Below are positions 7,472 to 15,327 of a DNA stretch of 38,211 nucleotides, one piece after another. The notes under the pieces are model-generated. The model was given only the letters and a program-made list of their open reading frames with translations, did not search any database and had not been told where the DNA came from. The stretch lies in IMG/VR virus record IMGVR_UViG_3300008116_000430, positions 1 to 38,211 of that record; one strand, 5' to 3'. The translations under genes and the position numbers were made by a program. How positions within the stretch are numbered: the stretch's first letter is position 1; every line of letters starts with the position of its first letter. Source of the stretch: a virus.

Positions 7472-8497
7472 ATGAAAAAAGTTATCAAACTCACTGAATC
7501 TGATTTGTTTAAAATTGTAAAAAAAATAATTTTAGAGCAAACCAAATTTAAAACTAACACATTGAAGCCTGAAGAACAAAAAAAATATGCTCAAGGAATG
7601 AATCGAATGCAACAAGTATCCAAACAACAACCAGTCACCCAAAATACCCCAATTAAAAGTCAAAGCGTTGTCAAAACATACGATTTGAACCTCAACAAAT
7701 ATACTTGTACCACACCTGAAATTTCAACAGCTGCGGTATCTGTAATTTCTGAAGGTTTTGACCCACTTTACGTAAAATATGCAATAGGAATAATTGGTAG
7801 AGAATCTGATTTTGGTAAGGTTATGGGTATGTACGGTATTAAAGCAGCACCAGAATACTTGATGAATAAGCTTAGTGATACAATACCGGGTTTTAGTGAG
7901 GTTTTGAAATATGGGGCTAAAAAAGTTTTTAATAAAGATAATTGGGTTCCGAGTATGGGAATTGCTCAAATGACTCCAGATATCGCAAAAAAATATGGAG
8001 TAGATTTGGAGGAATTGATGTCATTATCAGGTTCACTTTTAGCAGTTACTAAACACCTTATAAATTTATACGAAGAATTAACCCCATATTATGATAGTAA
8101 AAGTCCGTCTAAAATAATAAACCAAGGTCAACTCATAGATAATCCATCTTCATCAAATAATAGTGTTATGGATGCCGCAATTATGTCATATAATTTAGGT
8201 TCATCTAGATTTAAGAAAAAATATTGTAAAACAAACAATCCTGAATTTATGGCTCCGTGTGATAGTATTAATGGTGTATATCAACCATTTCCTAAAGATA
8301 AACCTGATTTGGTACTAAAAGTAGATAAAAACCAAGTTATAAAAAACTATATTCCAAATATCAAAACTGATACAACTACAGTAACCCAAAAAGCAATTAA
8401 TTTAGTTTCAGATGAACCAACAATTCAATATATTAGCAGTTTAGGATATTTGAAGGAGGTCGTTAATACAGCTAAAAGTTTATCCTGTATAAAATAA
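7472..8497 (+). CDS. Lytic transglycosylase with N-terminal targeting-like motif
   Basis: This 341-residue protein starts MKKVIKLTESDLFKIVKKI followed by ILEQ, an amphipathic motif shared with other virion-type genes here, then a Gln/Thr-rich linker to about residue 75. The rest follows the SLT lytic transglycosylase pattern: GRESDFG with catalytic Glu111, SMGIAQMTP with Gln166, and MSYNLGSSR around Asn241. The family cleaves peptidoglycan between MurNAc and GlcNAc. The targeting-like motif in place of a signal peptide suggests a virion-carried enzyme that opens the wall during DNA entry rather than a lysis enzyme, although both are possible. It is followed by its own terminator. Confidence 0.85.
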   Translation: MKKVIKLTESDLFKIVKKIILEQTKFKTNTLKPEEQKKYAQGMNRMQQVSKQQPVTQNTPIKSQSVVKTYDLNLNKYTCTTPEISTAAVSVISEGFDPLYVKYAIGIIGRESDFGKVMGMYGIKAAPEYLMNKLSDTIPGFSEVLKYGAKKVFNKDNWVPSMGIAQMTPDIAKKYGVDLEELMSLSGSLLAVTKHLINLYEELTPYYDSKSPSKIINQGQLIDNPSSSNNSVMDAAIMSYNLGSSRFKKKYCKTNNPEFMAPCDSINGVYQPFPKDKPDLVLKVDKNQVIKNYIPNIKTDTTTVTQKAINLVSDEPTIQYISSLGYLKEVVNTAKSLSCIK

Positions 8498-8516
8498 TAG
8501 AATAAAATAAAATACG

Positions 8517-8861
8517 TTAATCAAAACACATTTTGTGTTTTGTTTTAATTTTACTTAATTTTCGAGCTTCTACTTCCATTGGCCCATCAAACCTACCGTA
8601 CTTTTTGTACTCAGATAAATACGTAGAGTAAAATCCGTAAACTCCCATCCTCTTGTATTGAGCCCAATGTACCAACTCATGTCTTAACATTTCTTCATTA
8701 GAACGATATTTTGACTCGATAAAAATACCGAATGGAGGTATTGTGGCCGCCATTTGTTTACCAGGAATATCAAACGGTATGTAATACAATTTGTCTTTTT
8801 TCAAGATTGAAAATATTATAAATGAACTTATAAATCCCAAGATTATTAGTGTTTTTTTCAT
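8517..8861 (-). CDS. Membrane-anchored HELVH putative metallopeptidase
   Basis: About 114 residues from the ATG at 8861 (MKKTLIILGF); an upstream ATG at 8906 adds a poor 15-residue extension. Residues 4-20 form one hydrophobic segment that would serve as an uncleaved signal anchor, placing the rest outside the inner membrane. RHELVHWAQYKRMG carries an HExxH zinc-binding site, and a later Glu in GPMEVEARK could be the third ligand. Small DUF4157-like HExxH proteins of this kind occur in Bacteroidota and their phages. It sits between two wall-degrading enzymes and may act on the envelope, but the substrate is unknown. Confidence 0.7.
   Translation of the reverse strand: MKKTLIILGFISSFIIFSILKKDKLYYIPFDIPGKQMAATIPPFGIFIESKYRSNEEMLRHELVHWAQYKRMGVYGFYSTYLSEYKKYGRFDGPMEVEARKLSKIKTKHKMCFD
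8522..8546 (+). terminator. Rho-independent terminator inside the end of the convergent gene
   Basis: A perfect 9-bp stem (CAAAACACA / TGTGTTTTG) with a TTT loop is followed by TTTT. It terminates the transglycosylase transcript. The same bases encode the last residues of the convergent metallopeptidase gene (8517-8861). Confidence 0.75.
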
Positions 8862-8954
8862 TTTATTTATTTTAAAAAAACAAAGATAAGTTAAAATCAA
8901 TCCCAAAAAAAAATAAATTTACATAAACTTATTAACAATTATAGGTATGTTAAA

Positions 8955-8962
8955 TATTTATA
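8955..8962 (+). promoter_or_regulatory. TATTTATA late-type element
   Basis: TATTTATATAAAAA lies 13 bases (from the octamer) before the ATG at 8976. It is almost identical, including the TAAAAA downstream, to the element before the gene at 18440 on the other strand. Confidence 0.5.
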
Positions 8963-8975
8963 TAAAAACCCCAAA

Positions 8976-10046
8976 ATGTTAAAAAAATTACTAATATCCG
9001 AAGAAGAACAAAGTAGAATTTTGAATTTACACAAAGAAGCCATTTCAAAATCAAAAAATAAAATTAGATTAGATGAAGGTTTTTCCCAAACTGTGTATGA
9101 CGTACAAAAAAAACTTAAACCTAAATATGGTAGTTTATTGGGTAGGAGTGGAAAAAATTTAGACGGAGTTGACGGGATTTTTGGGGGAAAAACAATAACC
9201 GCTTTAAAAAAATATCAAAAAGATAATAACTTACCAATTACAGGTAAAATAGATACAAAAACTGTAATGAGTATGGGTATTAAGTCTTTACAAAAAAAAT
9301 CTGAGGAAAAAAATAAAGTGTCGGGAACAGAGAGTTGTGTTGCGGTTGATAATACACTTTGTAATAAAATTTCAGATAAAAATGAGTCCACAATTGGTAA
9401 TGGCGGTGGTGAAGGATGTTCTGAATATGTTAGAAAAATGACGGGTAACTATCTTGGAAATGCGTGGCAAGCTTTTGTTAACGCAAAAACTAAAGGGTCA
9501 GTTTTATATAATATGTTCACCGACGGTTCGATTAATTGGGACAATATTAGAAACTCAAAATTTGTAAACTCGGACTCTTGTTCTTGTTTTGAGCTAGAAG
9601 GTGAGGGTAAAGATAAAAGTTGTAAAAATGGTAGTAAAATTTCATCAACCATTTCTAGTTTTTATCCATCCAAATCAAACGTAAATCTTTCATCTTTAAA
9701 GGTTGGGGATATTGTTGGTATGTACTATGGTAACTCAGGTAATAAAGGAAAAGCATTTTGTGAAAGAGCTGTCCAAAATAGACAATTAGACAAAACCGGT
9801 ATTTATCAAGACAAAACACCATTTACTTTTAATACACACGTTGGTTATGTAGGTGCAATTAAAAACGGAATTCCGATTATTTTTCATAGTGTCCATGGGG
9901 AAAGATTAGCAACTCCAGGAACTAAATTACTGAGTAAAGATGGAGAAGCTATGATTACTTGGGTTGTATCAATGGGTGGTAAAAATGAAAAAAAGGTAGA
10001 CTTTTTATCTAACGAAGGTCCTAAATGGTGGGAAGTTTCTAAATAA
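8976..10046 (+). CDS. Peptidoglycan-binding plus NlpC/P60-like cell-wall hydrolase
   Basis: This 356-residue protein begins MLKKLLISEEEQSRILNLHK, a variant of the N-terminal motif of this genome, followed by IRLDEG, a possible [IL]-x-E cleavage site. Residues about 38-95 form a PG_binding_1 domain (VDGIFGGKTITALKKYQKDNNLPITGKID). The C-terminal domain has GCSEYVRKMTG with Cys148, SLKVGDIVGMYYG, and FNTHVGYVG with His288. This Cys...His order fits the papain-like NlpC/P60 or CHAP superfamily, which cleaves peptide bridges in peptidoglycan. It could be the endolysin or a virion-associated hydrolase. A strong bidirectional terminator follows. Confidence 0.8.
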   Translation: MLKKLLISEEEQSRILNLHKEAISKSKNKIRLDEGFSQTVYDVQKKLKPKYGSLLGRSGKNLDGVDGIFGGKTITALKKYQKDNNLPITGKIDTKTVMSMGIKSLQKKSEEKNKVSGTESCVAVDNTLCNKISDKNESTIGNGGGEGCSEYVRKMTGNYLGNAWQAFVNAKTKGSVLYNMFTDGSINWDNIRNSKFVNSDSCSCFELEGEGKDKSCKNGSKISSTISSFYPSKSNVNLSSLKVGDIVGMYYGNSGNKGKAFCERAVQNRQLDKTGIYQDKTPFTFNTHVGYVGAIKNGIPIIFHSVHGERLATPGTKLLSKDGEAMITWVVSMGGKNEKKVDFLSNEGPKWWEVSK

Positions 10047-10069
10047 AAATAATTCAATATTCCAAATAA

Positions 10070-10101
10070 TCAAAATGGGGGAGTTTCCTCCCCCATTTTG
10101 A
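10070..10101. terminator. Strong bidirectional terminator
   Basis: A perfect 14-bp stem (TCAAAATGGGGGAG / CTCCCCCATTTTGA) with a TTTC loop lies between the convergent genes ending at 10046 and 10102. The A and T tracts in the stem provide a U-run on each strand, so it should serve both. Confidence 0.9.
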
Positions 10102-10851
10102 TTAGATGAATGTTTCGGCAAGTTCCCACAACTTTTGGTTAATCATGGTGTCCATGTTCAGTGAAGTGATTGGTTTCACTGTACGCTTGTTGCGACCTTG
10201 CTCTTTAACAAATCCCCCACGAATCAACTTCTCTTGGACTACATTGAAGGTATTCCACAAAGTGCTTTCGAAGTCATCAACACGGAGTGGATTAACAATT
10301 GACTCGAGAGTCAGTGTTGAGATGTCCTCTGTGTTCTTCCAACGTACTCCGATAGCTTTGGTTGTGAAGTCAATCTTTTCATCCATTGACATTTCCTTCT
10401 CCATCATACGATTTACTGAACGCTCAATCACAGGACTAATCTCAAGAAACTTCTCTGTGATTTGGTAAACCTCATCCATCTGAATGTTCATATGACGTTG
10501 GTTAATGTTAACCAATTCTTGCATTGGGACTACAAGTCCGTTTGAACATACAAGTCGGTATAGACCTGCCCCAACTTGGAGTTTGGTACGTCCATCGTGA
10601 GAGTTGGTGATGATTGCCTCAACTAGTGAGTCACCTACTTTAGGAAGGTCCGAGTTACGAAGACGAACAGAATGTTTAGCGAACATTCCTTGACCTACTT
10701 GTTTGGCACTTGCGACTTGCCAACCTGCGTCAATGAAGTTGTTGATAACCTCAATGGTTGGTACAACCACGTAACGGTCTGAAAGTTTACTTGACTTTTG
10801 AGTGTTGAATACTGATGGGGTAGCTGATTGAAGTTCTTGGATTGTCATCAT
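10102..10851 (-). CDS. DUF932 phage/plasmid-like protein
   Basis: About 249 residues from the ATGATG at 10851. An in-frame ATG at 10908 lies upstream of the promoter's -7 box, so the longer 268-residue reading is very unlikely. The DUF932 signature is clear: RYVVVPTIEVINNFIDAG, then SHDGRTKLQVGAGLYRLVCSNGLVV. DUF932 proteins are common in phages and conjugative plasmids and are among abundant early-type genes; the function is unknown. Codon use is GC-richer than its neighbours, with third positions often C or G, which suggests high expression or a different origin. It has a host-type promoter and a strong terminator and is probably monocistronic. Confidence 0.9.
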   Translation of the reverse strand: MMTIQELQSATPSVFNTQKSSKLSDRYVVVPTIEVINNFIDAGWQVASAKQVGQGMFAKHSVRLRNSDLPKVGDSLVEAIITNSHDGRTKLQVGAGLYRLVCSNGLVVPMQELVNINQRHMNIQMDEVYQITEKFLEISPVIERSVNRMMEKEMSMDEKIDFTTKAIGVRWKNTEDISTLTLESIVNPLRVDDFESTLWNTFNVVQEKLIRGGFVKEQGRNKRTVKPITSLNMDTMINQKLWELAETFI

Positions 10852-10877
10852 GGGGTTTATTGTTTTTAATTGTGGTA

Positions 10878-10909
10878 CAAATATACATCGGAAATCCTGT
10901 CCTGCCAAA
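10878..10909 (-). promoter_or_regulatory. Host-type Bacteroidota promoter for the DUF932 gene
   Basis: On the minus strand TTTG (10909-10906), a 20-base spacer and TATATTTG (10885-10878) match the Bacteroidota consensus TTTG/TAnnTTTG exactly. The predicted start of transcription leaves a leader of about 20 bases before the ATG at 10851. Confidence 0.85.
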
Positions 10910-11200
10910 TTAATTTAAACAAAAGATACCAACTTTGTTTTGTTCGAAGACATCGTGAATAACCACGGAAGACCCCGAAGAGATTTCTTCCGTTTTAAGT
11001 TCGACAACAATGTCAATAAGTTGTTTTTGTGTTAAAGAAATTTCATCGCCTGTTTCCAAGTTTTCATAGCACTTGATTCGGATTTTGTCAAAAAACCTAT
11101 CTTTCAACGATTCTCCAATCAAATTAGATAGGTCATTCGGATTCTTTTCAAAAAAAGAAATCATCTGATTAACATAAATTTCCACATCGACGTTTTTCAT
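10910..11200 (-). CDS. Small hypothetical protein with host-type promoter
   Basis: About 96 residues from the second ATG at 11200 (MKNVDVEIYVNQMISFF); the first ATG at 11203 is adjacent and equally possible. It is soluble and acidic, with helices in the first half and a beta-rich end (SSVVIHDVFEQNKVGIFCLN). There is no recognised domain. It has its own TTTG-N19-TATATTTG promoter 12 bases upstream, and its 3' end contacts the -33 box of the DUF932 promoter. Early expression is likely; the function is unknown. Confidence 0.75.
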   Translation of the reverse strand: MKNVDVEIYVNQMISFFEKNPNDLSNLIGESLKDRFFDKIRIKCYENLETGDEISLTQKQLIDIVVELKTEEISSGSSVVIHDVFEQNKVGIFCLN

Positions 11201-11215
11201 CATAATTTTTTTTTA

Positions 11216-11246
11216 CAAATATAGAAAAACAAATCAAACCGCCAAA
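11216..11246 (-). promoter_or_regulatory. Host-type Bacteroidota promoter
   Basis: On the minus strand TTTG (11246-11243), a 19-base spacer and TATATTTG (11223-11216) precede the ATGATG at 11203 by 12 bases. Both boxes match the consensus. Confidence 0.8.
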
Positions 11247-11252
11247 AAATTT

Positions 11253-12617
11253 TTAATCAACATGCCAAAAACCTGGCATTTCTTCACTCATCTTTTCTTT
11301 CAATCTATCAGGTATCTGAACATTAGGATTAGAACCAACCAAATTAACAAATGCCAATTTTGGTAAATCCGCCATACCTTCCGGTAATGACTCAAGATTT
11401 TTGTTATTATTCAAAGACAAGAATTTAAGTTTTTGAAGATTACTTATCGATTCCGGTAAAGACCTAATAATATTGTTAAGTAACAAACCATCAAGATTAG
11501 TGAATCTACCCAATGATTCCGGTACATCCAAAGCAATTTGTTCTTTAGATTTATTAGTAATAAGAAGTTTCTCAATTGTTTCAGGTAATGTCTCAAACAA
11601 ATCTTCAAAACCATATAACGCAATGAATTTACCGGCAGAGCTATCAGGATAGTTAATTTCAACCTTATCACCACCTTTACTTACCAATCCTTTAGCAAAT
11701 TCAGGTTTGAAGTATTCTTTGAGTTCAGACATTTTACCGTTGAGATATTCAACCAAATTAATCTGGCGGTCTTCTCTATCCATAAACTGTCCTGAAGGGA
11801 AGTGGAACTGATATCTTTCTTGTGGAAGACCTGTCTTTTGCCCAACACTACCTCCATCATCATTAGGTAATACAACATACAAAGGACCATCCTTAATATA
11901 TGTTCTGAAATAATTTGAATTATGTGGAGACGTACACCATCTTGACTCTCCTTCATTATAAAGATAATAACCACCATAGAATGAAGCGGCGTCTGAACCG
12001 AGAGTACCTTGGTCTTCAATTTTAACTAAAGTCCAATTTGGGCCTCTAAACATGATTTCTGCGCCAGGGTGTTCATAGGTTGTTTTTGCCTTTTCTTTTT
12101 CAGATTTTGTAGCTTTAGTCTTCTCAAGACTCAAATCTTTAGTCAATTCAAAAACATCATCAACTGTTAATTTGTTGATATCTCTCTTGTCTTGAGGGAA
12201 TTGGTTTTTAAACCTTTCATATTTTTTAAGGTCCTCCGTAACTTTAAACAAGTCCTCAATAAACAATCTTTGATACTCATCCATCGCTCTTTTGTATTCA
12301 GCAGTACCCTTTTCGATATTTGTCCTTTCATCATTAAAAGTTGGCATTACAAAATTCTTCAACAGCCATTGACTATACTTACCAACTTTAACTTTTTCCA
12401 TGTCCTCAACACTTGCAGTTTCAGGTGTCATACCTTGTGGTGCTTTGGTTGTTGGGTCAGCAAAAATTATTTGCTTCAAAGTTTCAAAGTCCATCAAACC
12501 TTTAGGTTTTCTGGCGTCTCCTTCTTGACCCTTAGCAGGTTTAACCATCTTGTCGTAAAGAACTTGGAATCTTGAATTTTCCAAAATCAAATTTGTTAAA
12601 AGTGATGTAAACTTCAT
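11253..12617 (-). CDS. Leucine-rich-repeat protein with targeting-like N-terminus
   Basis: This 454-residue protein starts MKFTSLLTNLILENSRF, a variant of the amphipathic motif followed by [IL]-x-E. Residues about 190-290 form a compact domain with ESRWCTSPHNSNYFRTY, GPLYVVLPNDD and ERYQFHFPSGQFMDRED; similar W-C-T...YQFHF blocks recur in phage proteins of unknown function. Residues about 345-440 contain three to four leucine-rich repeats (PESLGRFTNLDGLLLNN, PESISNLQKLKFLSLNN). There is no signal peptide or membrane segment. The combination suggests a packaged protein that binds a host partner after injection, which is inference. A TATTTATA element lies 14 bases upstream. Confidence 0.75.
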   Translation of the reverse strand: MKFTSLLTNLILENSRFQVLYDKMVKPAKGQEGDARKPKGLMDFETLKQIIFADPTTKAPQGMTPETASVEDMEKVKVGKYSQWLLKNFVMPTFNDERTNIEKGTAEYKRAMDEYQRLFIEDLFKVTEDLKKYERFKNQFPQDKRDINKLTVDDVFELTKDLSLEKTKATKSEKEKAKTTYEHPGAEIMFRGPNWTLVKIEDQGTLGSDAASFYGGYYLYNEGESRWCTSPHNSNYFRTYIKDGPLYVVLPNDDGGSVGQKTGLPQERYQFHFPSGQFMDREDRQINLVEYLNGKMSELKEYFKPEFAKGLVSKGGDKVEINYPDSSAGKFIALYGFEDLFETLPETIEKLLITNKSKEQIALDVPESLGRFTNLDGLLLNNIIRSLPESISNLQKLKFLSLNNNKNLESLPEGMADLPKLAFVNLVGSNPNVQIPDRLKEKMSEEMPGFWHVD

Positions 12618-12631
12618 GTCTATTTTTTTAT

Positions 12632-12639
12632 TATAAATA
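12632..12639 (-). promoter_or_regulatory. TATTTATA late-type element
   Basis: The minus strand reads TATTTATAATAAAAAAA, with the octamer 14 bases before the ATG at 12617. It has the same core and spacing as the elements at 18455, 8955 and 7451. Confidence 0.5.
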
Positions 12640-12641
12640 TA

Positions 12642-13481
12642 TCAATAATTCATAATTAGCAACTCCTCACCCATATTTTGGGATTGTCCTTTCTTTGCTG
12701 CGGCGGCCTTAGCAAATTCCTTCTTTTCCCATCTATATTGGTCTTGGGGAAACCACTCCGACAAAAGTACGAAATCATAGTAAGATAACGAAAACTTTCC
12801 TTCAATAGTTTTCAACACATTTGCCAGTCTCTCATGGTCATCACGGTCAAAGTCATGGTTTGAGTAGTAATTTTCGGTTTTCCAATACGGTGGGTCAAGA
12901 TAAAAATAAGTTGTAGAGCTATCAAACTCCTTAATAACATTCTCAAAGTCACCCAATCTAAAATGACTTATCCTGTTAAAATGTTCTACCCAATCAGGTT
13001 TAGATAACTTGTCTCTGAACGTAAGATACTTTGATTTGTACTTACCCTTTAAATCAATAAACGAACTTGTTTCAGGTTTAGAACCACTGAACACTTGTGT
13101 AAGAACGTATGAGTATTTTGCCGCGACATCATAGTCAGGATAGTTGATTGTAAAACCATCCCCAAATATTTCTTGTTGAAACTCGTTAAACTGTTCTTTA
13201 TATATTGCCGGTGTAACTTCAACTCCTTGTTGCTGGCACGGTATTGAATTTACCGCAGACAATAATAATTCAGGTTGTTGAAGACACATGAACAAATTGT
13301 AATTTAGTGGATTGAAGTCATTGTAAACAACCCGTTTGAGATTTGGGTATTGTTTCAAATCCATATTAAAGAAACACCAAAACATTCCTCCGAATGTTTC
13401 AACATATGTTTCCATGTCCTTTGGGTAATATGGAACTATCCATTTACCTATCTTTGATTTACCTCCTATATAGCTTAACAT
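12642..13481 (-). CDS. dam: DNA adenine N6-methyltransferase (Dam, D12 class)
   Basis: This 279-residue protein has the D12-class order. MLSYIGGKSKIGKWI is the N-terminal SAM-binding motif, followed by YVETFGGMFWCFFN (motif I, FxGG), VVYNDFNPLNYNLF, and YFYLDPPYW near residue 195 (motif IV). C-terminal FSLSYYDF and EELLIMNY complete the family pattern. The enzyme methylates adenine in a short target; the target cannot be read from sequence. It may protect phage DNA from host restriction. No cognate nuclease is adjacent, so it looks like an orphan enzyme. The promoter lies so close that the transcript may be leaderless. Confidence 0.92.
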   Translation of the reverse strand: MLSYIGGKSKIGKWIVPYYPKDMETYVETFGGMFWCFFNMDLKQYPNLKRVVYNDFNPLNYNLFMCLQQPELLLSAVNSIPCQQQGVEVTPAIYKEQFNEFQQEIFGDGFTINYPDYDVAAKYSYVLTQVFSGSKPETSSFIDLKGKYKSKYLTFRDKLSKPDWVEHFNRISHFRLGDFENVIKEFDSSTTYFYLDPPYWKTENYYSNHDFDRDDHERLANVLKTIEGKFSLSYYDFVLLSEWFPQDQYRWEKKEFAKAAAAKKGQSQNMGEELLIMNY

Positions 13482-13485
13482 GGTA

Positions 13486-13517
13486 CAAACATAATCAATA
13501 AACCTTAAAAAAGCAAA
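13486..13517 (-). promoter_or_regulatory. Host-type promoter, possibly giving a leaderless dam transcript
   Basis: On the minus strand TTTG (13517-13514), a 20-base spacer and TATGTTTG (13493-13486) match the consensus. Only four bases separate the -7 box from the ATG at 13481, so transcription would start at or next to the A of the start codon. Confidence 0.7.
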
Positions 13518-13542
13518 TTTTGAATTGAAAAATTTATTCCTT

Positions 13543-13550
13543 TATTTATT
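13543..13550 (+). promoter_or_regulatory. TATTTAT late-type element
   Basis: TATTTATT lies 17 bases before the ATG at 13568, followed by an A-rich leader. It has the common core with slightly longer spacing. Confidence 0.4.
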
Positions 13551-13567
13551 ATTACTAAAAAAATAAT

Positions 13568-13732
13568 ATGGAAGAAAAGAAAAAAGGTTGTTCAAGTTGT
13601 GGTAAGAAAAAATTTCCAGAATTTGAGTTTTCAAAAAAGGAAAAAGTTGGGGCAATTATTGCCGTGTCAATAATATTCTTCGCATTCTACGGAATGGTAT
13701 CATTAGTGAAGGACATTATCTCTATTTTTTAA
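13568..13732 (+). CDS. Small membrane protein with CxxC
   Basis: A 54-codon ORF starts MEEKKKGCSSCGKKKFPEF and continues with a Lys-rich stretch, then a hydrophobic segment of about 20 residues (VGAIIAVSIIFFAFYGMVSL) and a short tail. The positive N-terminus followed by a single membrane segment predicts N-in, C-out topology. CSSC could bind metal or be redox-active. It lies divergently from dam and its last 11 bases overlap the end of dnaJ. A-rich leader and a TATTTAT element support expression. The function is unknown; a small holin-like or envelope protein is possible. Confidence 0.65.
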   Translation: MEEKKKGCSSCGKKKFPEFEFSKKEKVGAIIAVSIIFFAFYGMVSLVKDIISIF

Positions 13733-14645
13733 ACTTAACAAAAAGTTTAATAAACAAATCCCCAACTCCGTTAGTATTAAACCCTTTCGATTTAACTCGA
13801 AGGGGTTTTGACGTATCAAATTCTGTAGGAACCTTTATTTCTATATTACCATCAGGGTGAGGTATGTTGAATGAATCTTTTTGTAATTCTTCTAAATTAA
13901 AAAACGCATTATACACCAAATCATTACCAGCCTTTTCAAAGTTATTTTCAGCAACAATTCTAACTCTCATTACAAGATTTCCATACATACCATTGATATA
14001 ATCACCACTTCCTTGTAATTTGAAGAACTGTCCGTCATCGACCCCGTGAGGTAGTTTTACATTGATTGTTTCTAATGAAGCTATTGTACATTCACCATTA
14101 CATCCTCCACATCTGGTCCTATATGTGAATCCTTGTCCTTGGCAACTACCACAAGTTTGTCTAACCATTTGAATAAACATTCCATTACCAACCCTTGTGG
14201 TTGTAAATCCTTGTCCAGCACATTGATTACAGTTAATTCTATCACCACCTTGTCCATGACAAGTAGGACATTCTGTACGTCTAGAATATGTAATTGACTT
14301 ATCCCTTGAAAGAAAAGATTCTATTGCCCCGATTGTAACGTCTATAATCTTATCGGGGACAGCTCGTCTTTGATTAAACTGTTGTCCAAAAGCGCCATTA
14401 AAGAAGTCATCAAACGGATTAAATCCTGTTTGACCAAATGGATTATTCTTTTGACTATCGTAGTTTCTACGTTTCCCTTCATCTCCTAATGTATCATACG
14501 CCTCGGAAACTTTTTTGAACACGTCTTCATTCCCACCTTTATCAGGATGATGCTCAACTGCTTTCTTCTTATAAGCCTTTTTAATCTCATCTTGTGTTGC
14601 GGTTTCAGTTACACCCAAAATATCGTAAAAACTTTCTACACTCAT
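13722..14645 (-). CDS. dnaJ: DnaJ (Hsp40) co-chaperone
   Basis: This 307-residue protein has a J-domain (residues 1-70) with the HPD motif at 33-35 that stimulates the DnaK ATPase. A Gly/Phe-rich linker (NPFGQTGFNPFDDFF) follows. The zinc-finger domain has four Cys pairs (CPTCHGQG, CNQCAGQG, CGSCQGQG, CGGCNGEC), the last departing from CxxCxGxG. The C-terminal substrate-binding part is shortened compared with the roughly 375 residues of bacterial DnaJ, so one of the two beta domains or the dimerisation end is probably reduced. No DnaK or GrpE is present, so it presumably redirects host DnaK, perhaps for capsid or fibre folding. Confidence 0.95.
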   Translation of the reverse strand: MSVESFYDILGVTETATQDEIKKAYKKKAVEHHPDKGGNEDVFKKVSEAYDTLGDEGKRRNYDSQKNNPFGQTGFNPFDDFFNGAFGQQFNQRRAVPDKIIDVTIGAIESFLSRDKSITYSRRTECPTCHGQGGDRINCNQCAGQGFTTTRVGNGMFIQMVRQTCGSCQGQGFTYRTRCGGCNGECTIASLETINVKLPHGVDDGQFFKLQGSGDYINGMYGNLVMRVRIVAENNFEKAGNDLVYNAFFNLEELQKDSFNIPHPDGNIEIKVPTEFDTSKPLRVKSKGFNTNGVGDLFIKLFVKFKK

Positions 14646-14670
14646 TTTTTTATTCTATTATATTTTTGTT

Positions 14671-15327
14671 ATGGAAAAAACCAATTTTAATTATCAGATT
14701 GTTCTTTTCAAAAATAAAGTAAAAAAGAAAATAATCAACAAGTTTCAGACCCACAAAAAAACTGTTTCTGTGTTTGAAACTATGATTAAAGAAAGTAATA
14801 AGGTTATTTTTGAGAAATCTTTTGAGAATGGGTCGCCATGTAATTACGAACTGGCAATAATAAAACTAAATGATAATAAACAAATTCCATTATACACAAA
14901 AGACGAATTTGGGAGACAGAGTAAAGTCACTCTTGAAGATGACAAATACGAGATTATCAAAATAGATAACTACAAAATACCTGATAAAGTTTTAGATTAC
15001 TCCACAGGTGAGAAGATATCGTTAGAACAACTTATCTCAACTTATTTACCAAAGAACCGTATGTCTATGGTGTCATCAATAAATAATAAAATTGTGATAC
15101 AAAATGATGACGATTATAAGTTATTTACTCTAAAGACTATTGAAGATTCATCTAGGTTTATAGACTCTCTTTACAATCACTTTCTATTAGAAAAAAGAAA
15201 CGATACTATTTTTGTCAAAGACCATTCAACTATACAAAGAAAATATCTATATAAGATATTAGAAGAAAAAGGTTTCCCTAAATCGTATCTGTTTCGTCAT
15301 TCAACAACTCACGTTTCAAAAAAATGA
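14671..15327 (+). CDS. Hypothetical protein on the opposite strand
   Basis: This 218-residue protein is not recognised. It is Lys-rich and soluble with alternating strands and helices, without Cys pairs or a signal peptide. It lies alone on the plus strand, 25 bases from the divergent dnaJ, and its last 50 bases overlap the convergent small gene ending at 15278. The ATG is preceded two bases earlier by TATTTTTG, which fits the host -7 box but lacks a -33 TTTG at the right distance. The function is unknown. Confidence 0.75.
   Translation: MEKTNFNYQIVLFKNKVKKKIINKFQTHKKTVSVFETMIKESNKVIFEKSFENGSPCNYELAIIKLNDNKQIPLYTKDEFGRQSKVTLEDDKYEIIKIDNYKIPDKVLDYSTGEKISLEQLISTYLPKNRMSMVSSINNKIVIQNDDDYKLFTLKTIEDSSRFIDSLYNHFLLEKRNDTIFVKDHSTIQRKYLYKILEEKGFPKSYLFRHSTTHVSKK

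Noticed and set aside
10852-10908. ATG at 10908 as start of the DUF932 gene
   Set aside because: It lies upstream of the TATATTTG box, so a transcript from that promoter would not include it.
14661-14668. TATTTTTG as promoter for the gene at 14671
   Set aside because: It matches the -7 box but lies two bases from the ATG and has no TTTG 19-21 bases upstream.
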